64,000 nt of DNA. Origin: B30-G6 sp963701385. Lineage in GTDB: Bacteria > Desulfobacterota > Desulfobacteria > Desulfobacterales > B30-G6. Made by a program: the position numbers and the translations under genes. Shown here one piece after another: positions 25,461 through 34,024 of this stretch (positions within the stretch are counted from its first letter, which is position 1; each line of letters begins with the position of its first letter). The stretch lies in the NCBI GenBank assembly GCA_963701385.1, contig CAVOZW010000027.1, positions 248,001-312,000 on the forward strand, given 5' to 3'. Below the pieces are notes generated by a model. The model worked only from the letters and a program-made list of their open reading frames with translations, did not search any database and was not told the origin of the DNA.

Positions 25461-26534
25461 TTATAGTCCTAAGGGCTTGATCAGCTTGTTGACCATTGCC
25501 TCTTCAGCCCATCCCGTGTCTTTTTTTTCCTTGCCCTTTTGGAAAAGGACGATCATGCGATTAGCCATGCGGCGGGCTTTCTCATACCCCGCAGCAGCCG
25601 CAGCATCAATGACGCCCCAATTCTGATGGGTTATAAACGTATCGAAGGCGCTCACAATTTCCGGAAACAACGCCTTGGATACACCGTCCTGAAAGGCAAC
25701 ATAAAACCCGAGAGAGGCCCGTTTTTGTTTTGACACGATATATGTCAGGGTTCCGTTTACACCGGTATCGGCAAGCAAATCTTTAACGGCCCTGGCAAAC
25801 AACGCCACCGCTGATTGGGGATACGCCGCGATAATTTCCTGCCAGACGTTTCGATCGAATACATTTTCCGATAGTTCACCCATCTCATGATACAGGTAGA
25901 TTCCCATCATTTCTTGGATTAATTCGGGCAGGTTTGGCTGCAGGGCGGCTTGATCGTTTATGTCCAGACCATACTGTTTCAATGCATATTGCAGGGCTCG
26001 GCGTCCTGATTTTTTCACATAGACGATCTGGTCCCAGAAAATGGCCTGCGCTGTCTTCCGCCTGATGAGTATCGTTCTGCTCTGGGTCAAGGCAGGAACG
26101 GCAAAGAGATCGCGGGCCAGCTCCTGTCCCAAAATGGTTACCGGAAAGCCGTTGATCCGGGTTTCCCTCTCGATTTCAGAAAGAAAAAAGGTCGGTTTGA
26201 GACGGGGCCCGTAACCGGCACCATAGTAAAGACCATGCCGGTGCAATACCCGGTTCAATGCAAGGGTGTCGAACGGGTCATAGGTGTTGCCGAATACCAA
26301 CAGATCTTCAAAGGGTTTTTCGGAGAGAACCTCCCAAGCGTCTTCCTTGCAGCCGATCCAAGCAAGAACTTCGAAGGGTTCTTTTTCAACCCAGGGGTCT
26401 AATCCCTTTTCCCATTTATACAGATCACGAAGGCGCAGAGCCAGACCACAGATCGAGTAGAACCCGGCATACCGTGAATCGGATACGGTGCAATTATGCT
26501 GAACCTGGGTAATGATATTTCGCAAGTGGGTCAT
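25461..26534 (-). CDS. Conserved protein of unknown function, possibly Sfum_1244 family
   Basis: A 357-residue protein without signal or membrane segments. It opens MTHLRNIITQVQHNCTVSDS and AGFYSICGLALRLRDLYKWE; the QVQHNC-SD-R and L-x-x-R-x-x-Y-x-W-E patterns recall the uncharacterised Sfum_1244 family, though this is from memory. Other marks are LYYGAGYGPRLKPTFFLSEI and YLYHEMGELSENVFDRNVWQ, which could form a metal or substrate site (H-E...E). It is convergent with the phosphorelay genes. No reaction can be assigned. Confidence 0.6.
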   Translation of the reverse strand: MTHLRNIITQVQHNCTVSDSRYAGFYSICGLALRLRDLYKWEKGLDPWVEKEPFEVLAWIGCKEDAWEVLSEKPFEDLLVFGNTYDPFDTLALNRVLHRHGLYYGAGYGPRLKPTFFLSEIERETRINGFPVTILGQELARDLFAVPALTQSRTILIRRKTAQAIFWDQIVYVKKSGRRALQYALKQYGLDINDQAALQPNLPELIQEMMGIYLYHEMGELSENVFDRNVWQEIIAAYPQSAVALFARAVKDLLADTGVNGTLTYIVSKQKRASLGFYVAFQDGVSKALFPEIVSAFDTFITHQNWGVIDAAAAAGYEKARRMANRMIVLFQKGKEKKDTGWAEEAMVNKLIKPLGL

Positions 26535-26681
26535 GATAGGCGATTCTTCCTTTGAACGTTTGATCGCATTAATTCCTTGACTTCACAAAATTATCCATTA
26601 TCTTACCGAATGTCAAAAAAAGGGCATCCATGGTTTCCATGGCTTGCCCTTGTTCATTATCTCAAAAAGGAGCGTGTCCCT

Positions 26682-26927
26682 ATGTATTTTGAAGCCGTAT
26701 TCAACCCCTCAAGTAGCCAGACGTATAGTACAGACGCCCAAAATCTTAGCGGGAAAAAAATAGCCATTCAGGCCGGATGGGTCATCAAGGAAGGCCAGTT
26801 CAAGGGTCAGGAATGCTATTATATCCCGAATTCGACCATCGGTCTGATCCCTGTGTGTGACCTTGAGGAATTGAAACCGCTGCCCTTTGTCAAGTGGAGA
26901 GAACTGCTCAGTCAGTTGGGATTTTAA
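26682..26927 (+). CDS. Small hypothetical protein
   Basis: An 81-residue protein with AAGGAG 10 bases before the ATG at 26682; the 35 upstream codons are not favoured. It is soluble and has no recognised domain (MYFEAVFNPSSSQTYSTDAQ, KKIAIQAGWVIKEGQFKGQE, IGLIPVCDLEELKPLPFVKW). The strong ribosome site supports it being real. It ends tail-to-tail 10 bases from ilvD. Confidence 0.6.
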   Translation: MYFEAVFNPSSSQTYSTDAQNLSGKKIAIQAGWVIKEGQFKGQECYYIPNSTIGLIPVCDLEELKPLPFVKWRELLSQLGF

Positions 26928-26936
26928 ACGTTCACT

Positions 26937-28610
26937 TTAGAGTGGAAATACCGCTCCCTTATCCGCACTACTCACGTTCGCCGCATACCGGGCCAGATAG
27001 CCGGTCTTTTTTTTCAGTTCGAATGGGGGCAGTTGCTCAATCCGCTTTTCGATTTCTTCTGCATCCAACTGAACATTTAATGTGTTGCCGGGGATGTCGA
27101 TATCAATAATATCACCGTCTTGAATGATGGCGATGCTTCCCCCGGATGCCGCTTCCGGAGACACGTGCCCGATGGCTGCACCCCTGGTGGCTCCGGAAAA
27201 TCTGCCATCCGTAATCAATGCTACATCCCGATCGAGCCCCATGCCGGCCAGGGCTGACGTGGGAGATAACATCTCCCGCATACCCGGACCCCCTTTGGGC
27301 CCTTCATAACGGATGACCAGCACCTCTCCCTTTTGGATCTTACCAGCCATTATGGTTTCAAACGCTTCATCCTCGGAATGAAACACCCTTGCAGGACCCG
27401 AGTGTCTTAGCATTTCATCGGCCACAGCCACCTGTTTCACGATAGCACCGTCAGGAGCGATGTTCCCTCTAAGTACGGCAAGACCGCCCTTGGCGTGCAC
27501 CGGGTCATGGACGGGTCGAATCACGGATGCATCTTTGGTCCCGGCCTTGATGGCCGCCAGCATCTCGCCCATGGGTTTGCTTGAAACCGTCATTTCACGT
27601 TCATTGACAAGATTCTTTTTTATCAACTCCGCCATGATGGCCGGAACACCACCGGCATAGTAGAGATCCACCACGTGATGGGGGCCGGCCGGTGCGATGG
27701 AAGTGAGATGCGGCACCATCCCAGCCAGGCGACTGAAGTCATCCAAGTGAATGTCGACACCCGCATAGTAGGCAATGGCGGTAATATGCAAGACTGAATT
27801 GGTGGATCCGCCCAGGGCCATGTCCACCGCAATCATATTCTCGAAAGCCCCTTTCGTCATAATGCTCCTGGGGGTAATACCTTGCCTTGCCAGGTTCACC
27901 GCGTGATAACCGGTCTCTTTTGCCAGCCAGATGCGCTCGGAAAAAACGGCTGGTATGCTGCCGTTCAGGGGAAGTGCCATCCCCAGGGCCTCCGAGAGGT
28001 TTGCCATGGTGTTGGCTGTAAACATGCCGGAACAGGAACCTGCGCCCGGACAGGCGCTGCATTCCAACTCGCTCAGGTCGCTTTCGCTGATACTGCCGCT
28101 CTTCAAGCGCCCCACGGCCTCGAACACCTTGTCAAGACCGACGTCACGACCATGAACCTTACCGGGCAGCATGGGGCCGCCGGCAATGAATATGGACGGA
28201 ATGTCGAGCCGGGCCGCCCCGATCAACATTCCCGGAATGATCTTATCGCAGGAAGCCATGAGAACGAGTCCATCAAAGGGATGAGCCATGGCCATGATTT
28301 CAATGGAATCTGCAATCAGTTCCCTGCTGGGAAGCGAATACTTCATGCCGTCATGATTCATGGCAATGCCATCGCAGACACCGATGGTGTTGAAGACAAT
28401 CGGCGTGCCTCCCGCGGCATAAACACCCGCTTTCACCGCGTCTGAAAGTTTGTCAAGATGCGTGTGGCCGGGAATGATTTCATTGAAAGAATTGGCAATG
28501 CCGATGATGGGCTTCTGCAGCTCCCGTTCGGTAAACCCGCCCGCTCTCAAGAGAGACCGGTGCGGTGCCCGCTCCGCCCCCTGGGTCATGAGGTCACTTC
28601 TTTTTTTCAT
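26937..28610 (-). CDS. ilvD: Dihydroxy-acid dehydratase
   Basis: A 557-residue IlvD of normal length. TTGGAGGAG lies just before the ATG at 28610; the upstream extension of 16 codons is rejected. Iron-sulfur cysteines are seen in VCDGIAMNHDGM, MASCDKIIPGML and ECSACPGAGSCSGMFTANTM. It removes water from 2,3-dihydroxy-3-methylbutyrate and -pentanoate in valine, leucine and isoleucine synthesis. No other ilv gene is in this window, so it stands alone, a common situation for ilvD. Confidence 0.97.
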   Translation of the reverse strand: MKKRSDLMTQGAERAPHRSLLRAGGFTERELQKPIIGIANSFNEIIPGHTHLDKLSDAVKAGVYAAGGTPIVFNTIGVCDGIAMNHDGMKYSLPSRELIADSIEIMAMAHPFDGLVLMASCDKIIPGMLIGAARLDIPSIFIAGGPMLPGKVHGRDVGLDKVFEAVGRLKSGSISESDLSELECSACPGAGSCSGMFTANTMANLSEALGMALPLNGSIPAVFSERIWLAKETGYHAVNLARQGITPRSIMTKGAFENMIAVDMALGGSTNSVLHITAIAYYAGVDIHLDDFSRLAGMVPHLTSIAPAGPHHVVDLYYAGGVPAIMAELIKKNLVNEREMTVSSKPMGEMLAAIKAGTKDASVIRPVHDPVHAKGGLAVLRGNIAPDGAIVKQVAVADEMLRHSGPARVFHSEDEAFETIMAGKIQKGEVLVIRYEGPKGGPGMREMLSPTSALAGMGLDRDVALITDGRFSGATRGAAIGHVSPEAASGGSIAIIQDGDIIDIDIPGNTLNVQLDAEEIEKRIEQLPPFELKKKTGYLARYAANVSSADKGAVFPL

Positions 28611-29077
28611 GCTGGCTCCTCCAATTCGGCCGTTCCATGATTTTATGGAAGACGACATTATACATTTGTGGCTGTTTTCTTTTCAAAGCGTCGTTTATCT
28701 TGGTGGGAAAGTCAATGTTTTATGGGAGTCATACGCACGATGCCCACTTGATTCAAGCTATTCAAAGACTTTTCAGATGTTCAGGCAGTTATCGATTTAA
28801 AGGAGTCTACTGGACGGGCAGTTAGAAAACGACTTGCGATTTAGCGACTTTTTGCGGTTGTATTTTACCGCTACCGATTTGAAAGTTGTGTTACAGTCAC
28901 AACCTGGGGGCTCTCCCCAAAGATGATGAAACCTCCAAAATTATGCATAGATCATATTTCGGAGGTTTCTTTCACAAATTGAAACTTAAGATCTGATCAA
29001 TTATTGGATAGGCAAACAACCATGTGACTCTCAAGTAGTCAGTCAATATACCATTGAAGTTACATTCAATTTTAAAT
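28611..29077. other. Intergenic region with a large hairpin
   Basis: About 470 bases upstream of ilvD and downstream of the 143-residue hypothetical gene. Apart from the hairpin at 28928-28969 I see no gene or repeat in it. It should hold the ilvD promoter in its left part. Confidence 0.5.
28928..28969. terminator. Long hairpin, possible terminator of the 143-residue gene
   Basis: GAAACCTCC (28928-28936) pairs with GGAGGTTTC (28961-28969), and the stem extends inward through AAAT-ATG/CAT-ATTT with a mismatch and a bulge, leaving a loop of about 7 bases. It lies 110 bases past the stop at 29078. There is no strong T-run, so it may instead be the remains of a small palindromic element. Confidence 0.4.
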
Positions 29078-29509
29078 TTATCCCACAGTTTTCTCTACGA
29101 CGCCTTTTAAGTTATCCACTAAAGATGTGGAAGGGATAACAACGACTTCACGATCACTAACTTTTGTCACATACCGAGGTTTGTCCTGGTGAGCGATATA
29201 GGTTTTCCTGAGTTCTTCACTCAAGTTTTCGAGGCTGGCGGCAGAAAGCCCCTTTTTTTCTACCAAAGACTTGAAGTTAACGATTTTGTCACCTTCTTCG
29301 ATCCATGCGATACCAAATTTTTTCGGTGGCTTTCCAATAAAGACATATACAGAATCTTCAGCTGGCACAACTTCGAGCGAATCATTGACCTCATCAGCTA
29401 GCTTTTTTAATGGGGAGCTTACAGATTCTATATATTTAGCGGCCGGATTGGATGCATCAAGCCTGGGATAATCAGGCTTCACACCAAAAATTTTTCCCAA
29501 AATACCCAT
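29078..29509 (-). CDS. Hypothetical protein, 143 residues
   Basis: AAAGGAGGCG before the ATG at 29509 fixes the start (MGILGKIFGVKPDYPRLDAS). The protein is soluble and charged, with NPAAKYIESVSSPLKKLADE, YVFIGKPPKKFGIAWIEEGD and a C-terminal VIPSTSLVDNLKGVVEKTVG. No domain was recognised. No operon partner is evident: the next minus-strand gene upstream starts about 700 bases away. Confidence 0.65.
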   Translation of the reverse strand: MGILGKIFGVKPDYPRLDASNPAAKYIESVSSPLKKLADEVNDSLEVVPAEDSVYVFIGKPPKKFGIAWIEEGDKIVNFKSLVEKKGLSAASLENLSEELRKTYIAHQDKPRYVTKVSDREVVVIPSTSLVDNLKGVVEKTVG

Positions 29510-29892
29510 TACGCCTCCTTTATGGTTACGGCGAGCCATGGAAATCGGGAAGAAGAAACGTGAGCAGTCGCGGGTTTCAGGGGATGACATGGCTTCACCT
29601 AGTTTTTCCCCTGGGCAAACTCTTAAATTACTGAATACCAGCTATTCGATTTTTTGTCAACATAAGGCCTCACGATCTCAGGTGTCATGCAGCCACATAC
29701 GCAAGCCGCTCTGGGACTCTGATTGAAATCATTTCAAAAGTCGTTTTCCGTCATTTTGTGTCAAGGATTGGCGAGGATCGTGTTATCTCCTATTATCCGC
29801 AAAACAAAAAAGCAACGGCTTGTATTGGTAAGTTTTTCTGAGGGTAGAGATCAAAGATAAAAATATCGTAAGTACGGTTCGATTGATCGTTT
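29510..29892. other. Intergenic region, nothing recognised
   Basis: About 380 bases between two minus-strand hypothetical genes. It probably contains the promoter of the 143-residue gene. No repeats, hairpins or coding frames were convincing. Confidence 0.4.
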
Positions 29893-30207
29893 TCATTTCT
29901 TATGAAACGAAATTATCTTGTCTTGTTTGCTTTTATTTACATTTTTAACTTTTCTCAGCAAATGTGGTGACACATTCCATTTTTGCCCTGCTTCTGTAAT
30001 AACAGATACTGTTTTCTTATTGTACTTAACCAATGTGCCAAATTGCTTTTTCCGACCGGGCGCTTCAAAACAGACTTGTTCTCCCGGATTGAATCGCATC
30101 ATCTCTTTATGGGTATGTATCGAATCTAAAAATTTTAGCCTTTCAACTATTTTATGATTCAATTCGACAAGTTCATCATAGCTCAAGGAATCAATCGAAA
30201 TTTTCAT
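29893..30207 (-). CDS. Hypothetical protein with KOW-like end
   Basis: About 104 residues from the ATG at 30207 (MKISIDSLSYDELVELNHKI). The first half is helical; the second half, FNPGEQVCFEAPGRKKQFGT then LVKYNKKTVSVITEAGQKWN and VSPHLLRKV, looks like a small beta-barrel of KOW or SH3 type and recurs in small proteins of many bacteria. The function is unknown. It begins 17 bases after the DUF6429 gene end, so the two are likely co-transcribed. Confidence 0.65.
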   Translation of the reverse strand: MKISIDSLSYDELVELNHKIVERLKFLDSIHTHKEMMRFNPGEQVCFEAPGRKKQFGTLVKYNKKTVSVITEAGQKWNVSPHLLRKVKNVNKSKQDKIISFHKK

Positions 30208-30223
30208 AACAAATACCAGTTCT

Positions 30224-30460
30224 CTAATGGACGAAATAAAAATTGAACAGTTCTTTCGCTTTTTTTGAACCTTCAGGAGTGACAAAAACCGATTTAGCTT
30301 TACTTACAGGATCACCAATGTAGCCTTTGTTATGAAGACGATTCATGGTTTCCCAGTCAAATCCTTTCCAGGCCCGTGCACCGTATTCGTCTTCGTTGTG
30401 CATGACAAGGTAAAGCAATGCAAGGGTAAAATCATCTATTTTATCTTTATCGTAGCTCAC
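30224..30460 (-). CDS. DUF6429 family protein
   Basis: A 78-residue protein from a GTG start with AGAGGT upstream. The sequence MSYDKDKIDDFTLALLYLVM, then ARAWKGFDWETMNRLHNKGY and IGDPVSKAKSVFVTPEGSKK, matches the DUF6429 pattern, which has a short winged-helix-like ending. The role is unknown. Between an orphan HicB gene upstream and the KOW-like gene downstream. Confidence 0.75.
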   Translation of the reverse strand: MSYDKDKIDDFTLALLYLVMHNEDEYGARAWKGFDWETMNRLHNKGYIGDPVSKAKSVFVTPEGSKKAKELFNFYFVH

Positions 30461-30488
30461 GGCATATACCTCTTTGCTAAGAATTGAT

Positions 30489-30818
30489 TTACTGGCTAAG
30501 TTTGGAGCTGGCGATGCGATTAAGGCTCACACCAGATTCAGCGGCCTGAACAACAAGTTTTCGATGAACATCCGGCGGGATTCTGACCATAAACTTGCCA
30601 CTGTAAGATCTGCTGGCAATAGGGTCCGGAATTGCCTCTTCAGATGCACTCATATCTTTTACAACATCGGCAACCAATTTTCGGATACCTTTAAGAGCGG
30701 CTTCTGGAGTACGGGCAAGCCAGCTGAGGCTCGGAAATTCTGCACATAATCCTACATGTTCATTATCATCTTCGGACCAGGTTACACGGTACGTATATCG
30801 ATCATTTGTTAGTGCCAT
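30489..30818 (-). CDS. HicB family antitoxin-like protein
   Basis: A 109-residue protein; GGAGATC precedes the ATG at 30818. Residues 5-60 form a HicB-type RNase-H-like domain (YTYRVTWSEDDNEHVGLCAE, FPSLSWLARTPEAALKGIRK). The end is a ribbon-helix-helix or Arc-like segment (MVRIPPDVHRKLVVQAAESG, VSLNRIASSKL). HicB normally neutralises the RNase HicA encoded beside it, but no hicA-like frame exists on either side. It may be an orphan regulator or the survivor of a toxin-antitoxin pair. Confidence 0.8.
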   Translation of the reverse strand: MALTNDRYTYRVTWSEDDNEHVGLCAEFPSLSWLARTPEAALKGIRKLVADVVKDMSASEEAIPDPIASRSYSGKFMVRIPPDVHRKLVVQAAESGVSLNRIASSKLSQ

Positions 30819-30974
30819 GTTTGATCTCCAATTTTTCAAGTGCCAAATGCACCTGTTTTAGAGGTTAAGTTTTCGGCCAACGAACGCTGGCCGTGAATGG
30901 CCAAGTCACCACTGTTCCAGCGCTGTCCACGAAACAAGGTTACTTAGTGGAGTTGATAATTGAAGGAAAATCCC

Positions 30975-31142
30975 ATGGGTAACTGTGATAAATGCACCTT
31001 TCGGGCAAAATACGATAAATCCCCTAAATCATTCCTGGGACGGTTATGGAAATGGCACATCCGCTGGTGCCCGGGCTGGAAGTCACACCTGAAATCACAA
31101 TCCCAGGAAAAACGGGAAGCCCTCCTGAAGCAATACCAATAA
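30975..31142 (+). CDS. Small Cys-containing conserved protein, 55 residues
   Basis: The ATG at 30975 has GAAGGA 8 bases upstream. The product is MGNCDKCTFRAKYDKSPKSF, then LGRLWKWHIRWCPGWKSHLK and a charged tail. CxxC plus a later Cys and the aromatic run suggest a small metal-binding protein. I have seen close relatives in other Desulfobacterales-type genomes, from memory. The function is unknown. Confidence 0.6.
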   Translation: MGNCDKCTFRAKYDKSPKSFLGRLWKWHIRWCPGWKSHLKSQSQEKREALLKQYQ

Positions 31143-31144
31143 AA

Positions 31145-31203
31145 GGCTGTTAGGCTAGTAGACTATAGGCTGTAGGCCGCTAACAGTCTAAAGCCTAAAC
31201 ACC
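31145..31203. repeat. GCTGTTAG-type intergenic repeat
   Basis: AGGCTGTTAGGCTAGTAGAC, TAGGCTGTAGGCCGC and TAACAGTCTAAAGCCTAAAC follow each other between two convergent genes, forming an imperfect inverted repeat. The wording matches the repeat at 8603-8658. It could serve as a weak terminator for both genes. Confidence 0.5.
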
Positions 31204-31213
31204 TATAATAGGC

Positions 31214-31975
31214 CTACCGTATATCGCCGATCGCCAAGTGATCGGCGATATACGGCAGCAGATCCCTGAAATCCACCCGCATCTCGTCTGATTCGCGCCG
31301 GGGCTCCCCATTTTCATATGAAATACCGAAATAGTGATCGATCCCTATCTGTTGTTTGGCACAAAAGGCTTTGAGGGAAGGCTTGGCCATACTGGCCACA
31401 CGAATGACGTTCCGGTCTGCCGCCCATTTAAAGTGGGGCCCGTCCCCGCCACTGTCACCCATGACCAGGATGTTTTGGGGCGCAATCTGGAAGTGCCTTG
31501 CAGCACGTTCCGTGTTGAGCGGCTTATCGCTGATTTCCTGCAGGTCGAAAAGGACTTGCGGGTCGCTTTCGCCGACCGGAAAGAGCAGACCCGGGTGTGC
31601 CGACAGTGCTGAAACCAGGGGAAATAACTTTTTGAAAAAAATACGCTGAAAATATCCCATGGACCCGGTGGTGTTGATCATGAAAAGAATATTCATGGAA
31701 CGACACGCATCTATCAGTTCAGGAACGCCCTTATAATAGGTGAATTGTTCATCGAGGTAGGCATCCATCTGATCCACCGTTATCGGGGTTGGCAAAAGAC
31801 TGTGGCACTGTGCCATGGCCTGGCTCAAGGCGATCTCGTTACCGGTGTATCGCCTGAATATGGCAAGCAATTTTGATTTGAGCTCAGGATAGACATAGAC
31901 CATGAAGTCAAAAGGACCACTGGGAGATAGGCATTCGCTCCAGTCCGATGAAATTAAACCACGATAATTGCGCAT
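31214..31975 (-). CDS. HAD-superfamily hydrolase-like protein
   Basis: A 253-residue cytoplasmic protein with AGGAG before the ATG. Motif I is ISSDWSECLSP (the usual second Asp is replaced, D-W-S-E), motif II probably MINTTGS, and motif IV VMGDSGGDGPHFKWAADRN. This is a haloacid-dehalogenase fold with a helical cap (about residues 25-85). The changed motif I means phosphatase activity is uncertain. The last 13 codons contain a perfect 16-base inverted repeat (31217-31255). No operon partner. Confidence 0.75.
   Translation of the reverse strand: MRNYRGLISSDWSECLSPSGPFDFMVYVYPELKSKLLAIFRRYTGNEIALSQAMAQCHSLLPTPITVDQMDAYLDEQFTYYKGVPELIDACRSMNILFMINTTGSMGYFQRIFFKKLFPLVSALSAHPGLLFPVGESDPQVLFDLQEISDKPLNTERAARHFQIAPQNILVMGDSGGDGPHFKWAADRNVIRVASMAKPSLKAFCAKQQIGIDHYFGISYENGEPRRESDEMRVDFRDLLPYIADHLAIGDIR
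31217..31255. repeat. Perfect 16-bp inverted repeat inside the 3' end of the HAD gene
   Basis: CCGTATATCGCCGATC (31217-31232) and GATCGGCGATATACGG (31240-31255) are exact inverse complements around a 7-base loop. They cover the last 13 codons of the HAD-like gene (PYIADHLAIGDIR) up to its stop. As RNA this is a very stable hairpin without a T-run. Confidence 0.85.
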
Positions 31976-32298
31976 TGGATGTCACTCCTAAAGCAGAACG
32001 TTTCATGAACCTTGTCGGACAATACGATATTCAACTTGATATATTAATTCGTTATCACGGACAATTCCACACCTGCAATGATTATAATAAATCGATAGAA
32101 AGATTTATAATTGACTAAACACTAAGAGTGAATACTGTATCCCCAGCAAAGTTGAAACTGACCATGGCAAGGCACGGGCAATGTGTTTGCCTTTCGGCTC
32201 ATTTGATTTGAACCGGGAATACAAGGATGTGGTTGATTACCGGTAACATGTTCGTTCGGTGGTTGACCGACGCTACAAACCGAAAAAGGAGGAATCAT
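31976..32298. other. Divergent AT-rich promoter region
   Basis: About 320 bases between the HAD gene (minus) and the OmpA-like gene (plus). TATAAT occurs at 32083-32088 and again at 32106-32111 on the plus strand, in AT-rich surroundings, and may be a -10 element for the lipoprotein gene; the -35 boxes are poor. No coding frame was seen. Confidence 0.4.
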
Positions 32299-33876
32299 AT
32301 GAAATTGTTGATTAATATCAAGTTAACCCTGGCTGTTCTTTCGTTCTTGTTAGTGGGCGCTTGTGCGCAGGTACCGGTGGCATCCGACAGCAAGCCATCT
32401 GTGACCCAAACCAATCCAATGGAGTCCGTTGCCGGTTTAGAAGCCGACATCGCCAGGGCCAAACAAAATCAATTGCACGTTTTATCACCGGATGGATTCG
32501 CTAAGGCAGAGGAATACCTCATGAAAGCCCAAAAGGGCGCTAAAGAAGGTAATGAAATTTCCGCCATCCTGGAAAACGTTGCAAAGGGAAAACAAGCCCT
32601 GCAGCAAGCTGAAGAAACGACCAAAGTGGCTCGAACCATGTTGCCCGTGGTCATCGAAAGCCGCGACAAGGCACACCTGGCAGGTGCCGATAGCCTGGGT
32701 AAAGAATACGACGATGTCGAAAAGCAGTTTAAGGATCTGACACGAGCCATAGAAGACAACAATATCAGGTATACCCAGAAAAATGCACCCAAGGTCAGCG
32801 AGGCCTATCTTGCGCTGGAACTGCATGCCATCAAGGCGAATACGATCGGCAAGGTTGTCACCGTAATCGATCAGGCTAAAAAGGAAAAAGCCAACAAATA
32901 TGTTCCGGACTCTTTGAGCCTTGCCCAAAAAAAGGTTGACGATACGGATGCGTTTATAAGCGCCAATCGTTATGCCAAAGAGGAAATCGATAAAAAAACC
33001 CGCGAAGCCATGTTCTTTGCACAGCGAACGCTCATTTTGAACAATCAGAGCAAAAGCCTCGAAAAGATGGAACCTGAGAACATTGCCTTACAGATGGAGA
33101 ACAACCTGCACCAAATCACGACCCAGTTATCGGCCCCGGATGTTCGTAATCAACCCACTGATATTCAAGTAAAAACCATTCTGGGATCCGTCACGTCCAT
33201 TCAAAAAGATAACCGTTCCCTGACCGAACAGCTGACCGGTCAGAAAGATGTTTCGAAGAAAGAGCTCATGTCTCAGAAAGATGCCTTTCAGAACAAATCG
33301 GCTTTAGATGAAGCGAAAATTGCCAGTTTGACCCAGCAAGTCGCCCTGCTCGAAGGCACCGCCAAACAAGAACAAAAAACAAAAGCGGAAATTCTTGCCG
33401 AACAGAAAGCTACAGAGCAGAAATTGCTGGCTGAAAGGGAGTTCAACAAAAAGTATTTGGAAGTCCAGACGTTTTTCAAGTCCGATGAAGCCGAAGTCTA
33501 CAAGCAGAGAAATCAGCTGGTTATCCGATTGAAAGCCATACAGTTTCCTGTCGGAACGGCAATCATTGAACCTGAAAACTATGCCCTACTCGGCAAGGTG
33601 CAACGGGCCATCCAAACCTTTGACAAACCTTCCGTCATCGTTGAAGGCCATACGGACAGTACCGGCAATGATGTGACCAACCAGGCACTCTCGGAAAAGC
33701 GTGCCAATGCTGTTCGGGATTACATGGTGGCCAATAAAACCATTTCGGCCGATAAAATTGGTTCCATGGGTTATGGTCCGACGCGACCTCTGGCATCCAA
33801 TACAACACCGGAGGGTCGAGCCATCAACCGCCGTATCGACGTGATTATTAGTCCTTCCCTGGTGCCCGGGCAGTAA
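32299..33876 (+). CDS. OmpA-family peptidoglycan-binding lipoprotein with coiled-coil middle
   Basis: A 525-residue protein; AAAGGAGG precedes the ATG at 32299. The lipoprotein signal ends in LLVGAC (Cys about 22). Residues 45-150 resemble the DUF4398-type helical region (ADIARAKQNQLHVLSPDGFA). The middle is long coiled coil rich in Lys, Gln and Glu (about 150-380). The C-terminal OmpA domain has VIVEGHTDSTGNDVTNQALS, EKRANAVRDYM and RAINRRIDVII, which bind peptidoglycan. It should tie the outer membrane to the cell wall. It is a single-gene unit closed by a clear terminator. Confidence 0.9.
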   Translation: MKLLINIKLTLAVLSFLLVGACAQVPVASDSKPSVTQTNPMESVAGLEADIARAKQNQLHVLSPDGFAKAEEYLMKAQKGAKEGNEISAILENVAKGKQALQQAEETTKVARTMLPVVIESRDKAHLAGADSLGKEYDDVEKQFKDLTRAIEDNNIRYTQKNAPKVSEAYLALELHAIKANTIGKVVTVIDQAKKEKANKYVPDSLSLAQKKVDDTDAFISANRYAKEEIDKKTREAMFFAQRTLILNNQSKSLEKMEPENIALQMENNLHQITTQLSAPDVRNQPTDIQVKTILGSVTSIQKDNRSLTEQLTGQKDVSKKELMSQKDAFQNKSALDEAKIASLTQQVALLEGTAKQEQKTKAEILAEQKATEQKLLAEREFNKKYLEVQTFFKSDEAEVYKQRNQLVIRLKAIQFPVGTAIIEPENYALLGKVQRAIQTFDKPSVIVEGHTDSTGNDVTNQALSEKRANAVRDYMVANKTISADKIGSMGYGPTRPLASNTTPEGRAINRRIDVIISPSLVPGQ

Positions 33877-33910
33877 TTCAACCCGCGTGCCTGTGCGTAA
33901 GACATCCATG

Positions 33911-33941
33911 GAAACCCTCGTCCTTTTCGGGCGAGGGTTTC
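33911..33941 (+). terminator. Rho-independent terminator of the OmpA-like gene
   Basis: GAAACCCTCG (33911-33920) pairs perfectly with CGAGGGTTTC (33932-33941) around an 11-base loop, 35 bases after the stop. The stem ends in a T-rich arm. It could also work in the other direction (GAAACCCTCG on the minus strand). Confidence 0.75.
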
Positions 33942-34024
33942 TATATTGGTGGTCTTAAATAGGTCCCCCATGAAAACCGCGCCCATCAAACCACAAAACA
34001 ACACCCAAACAGAAAAAATTCGGG

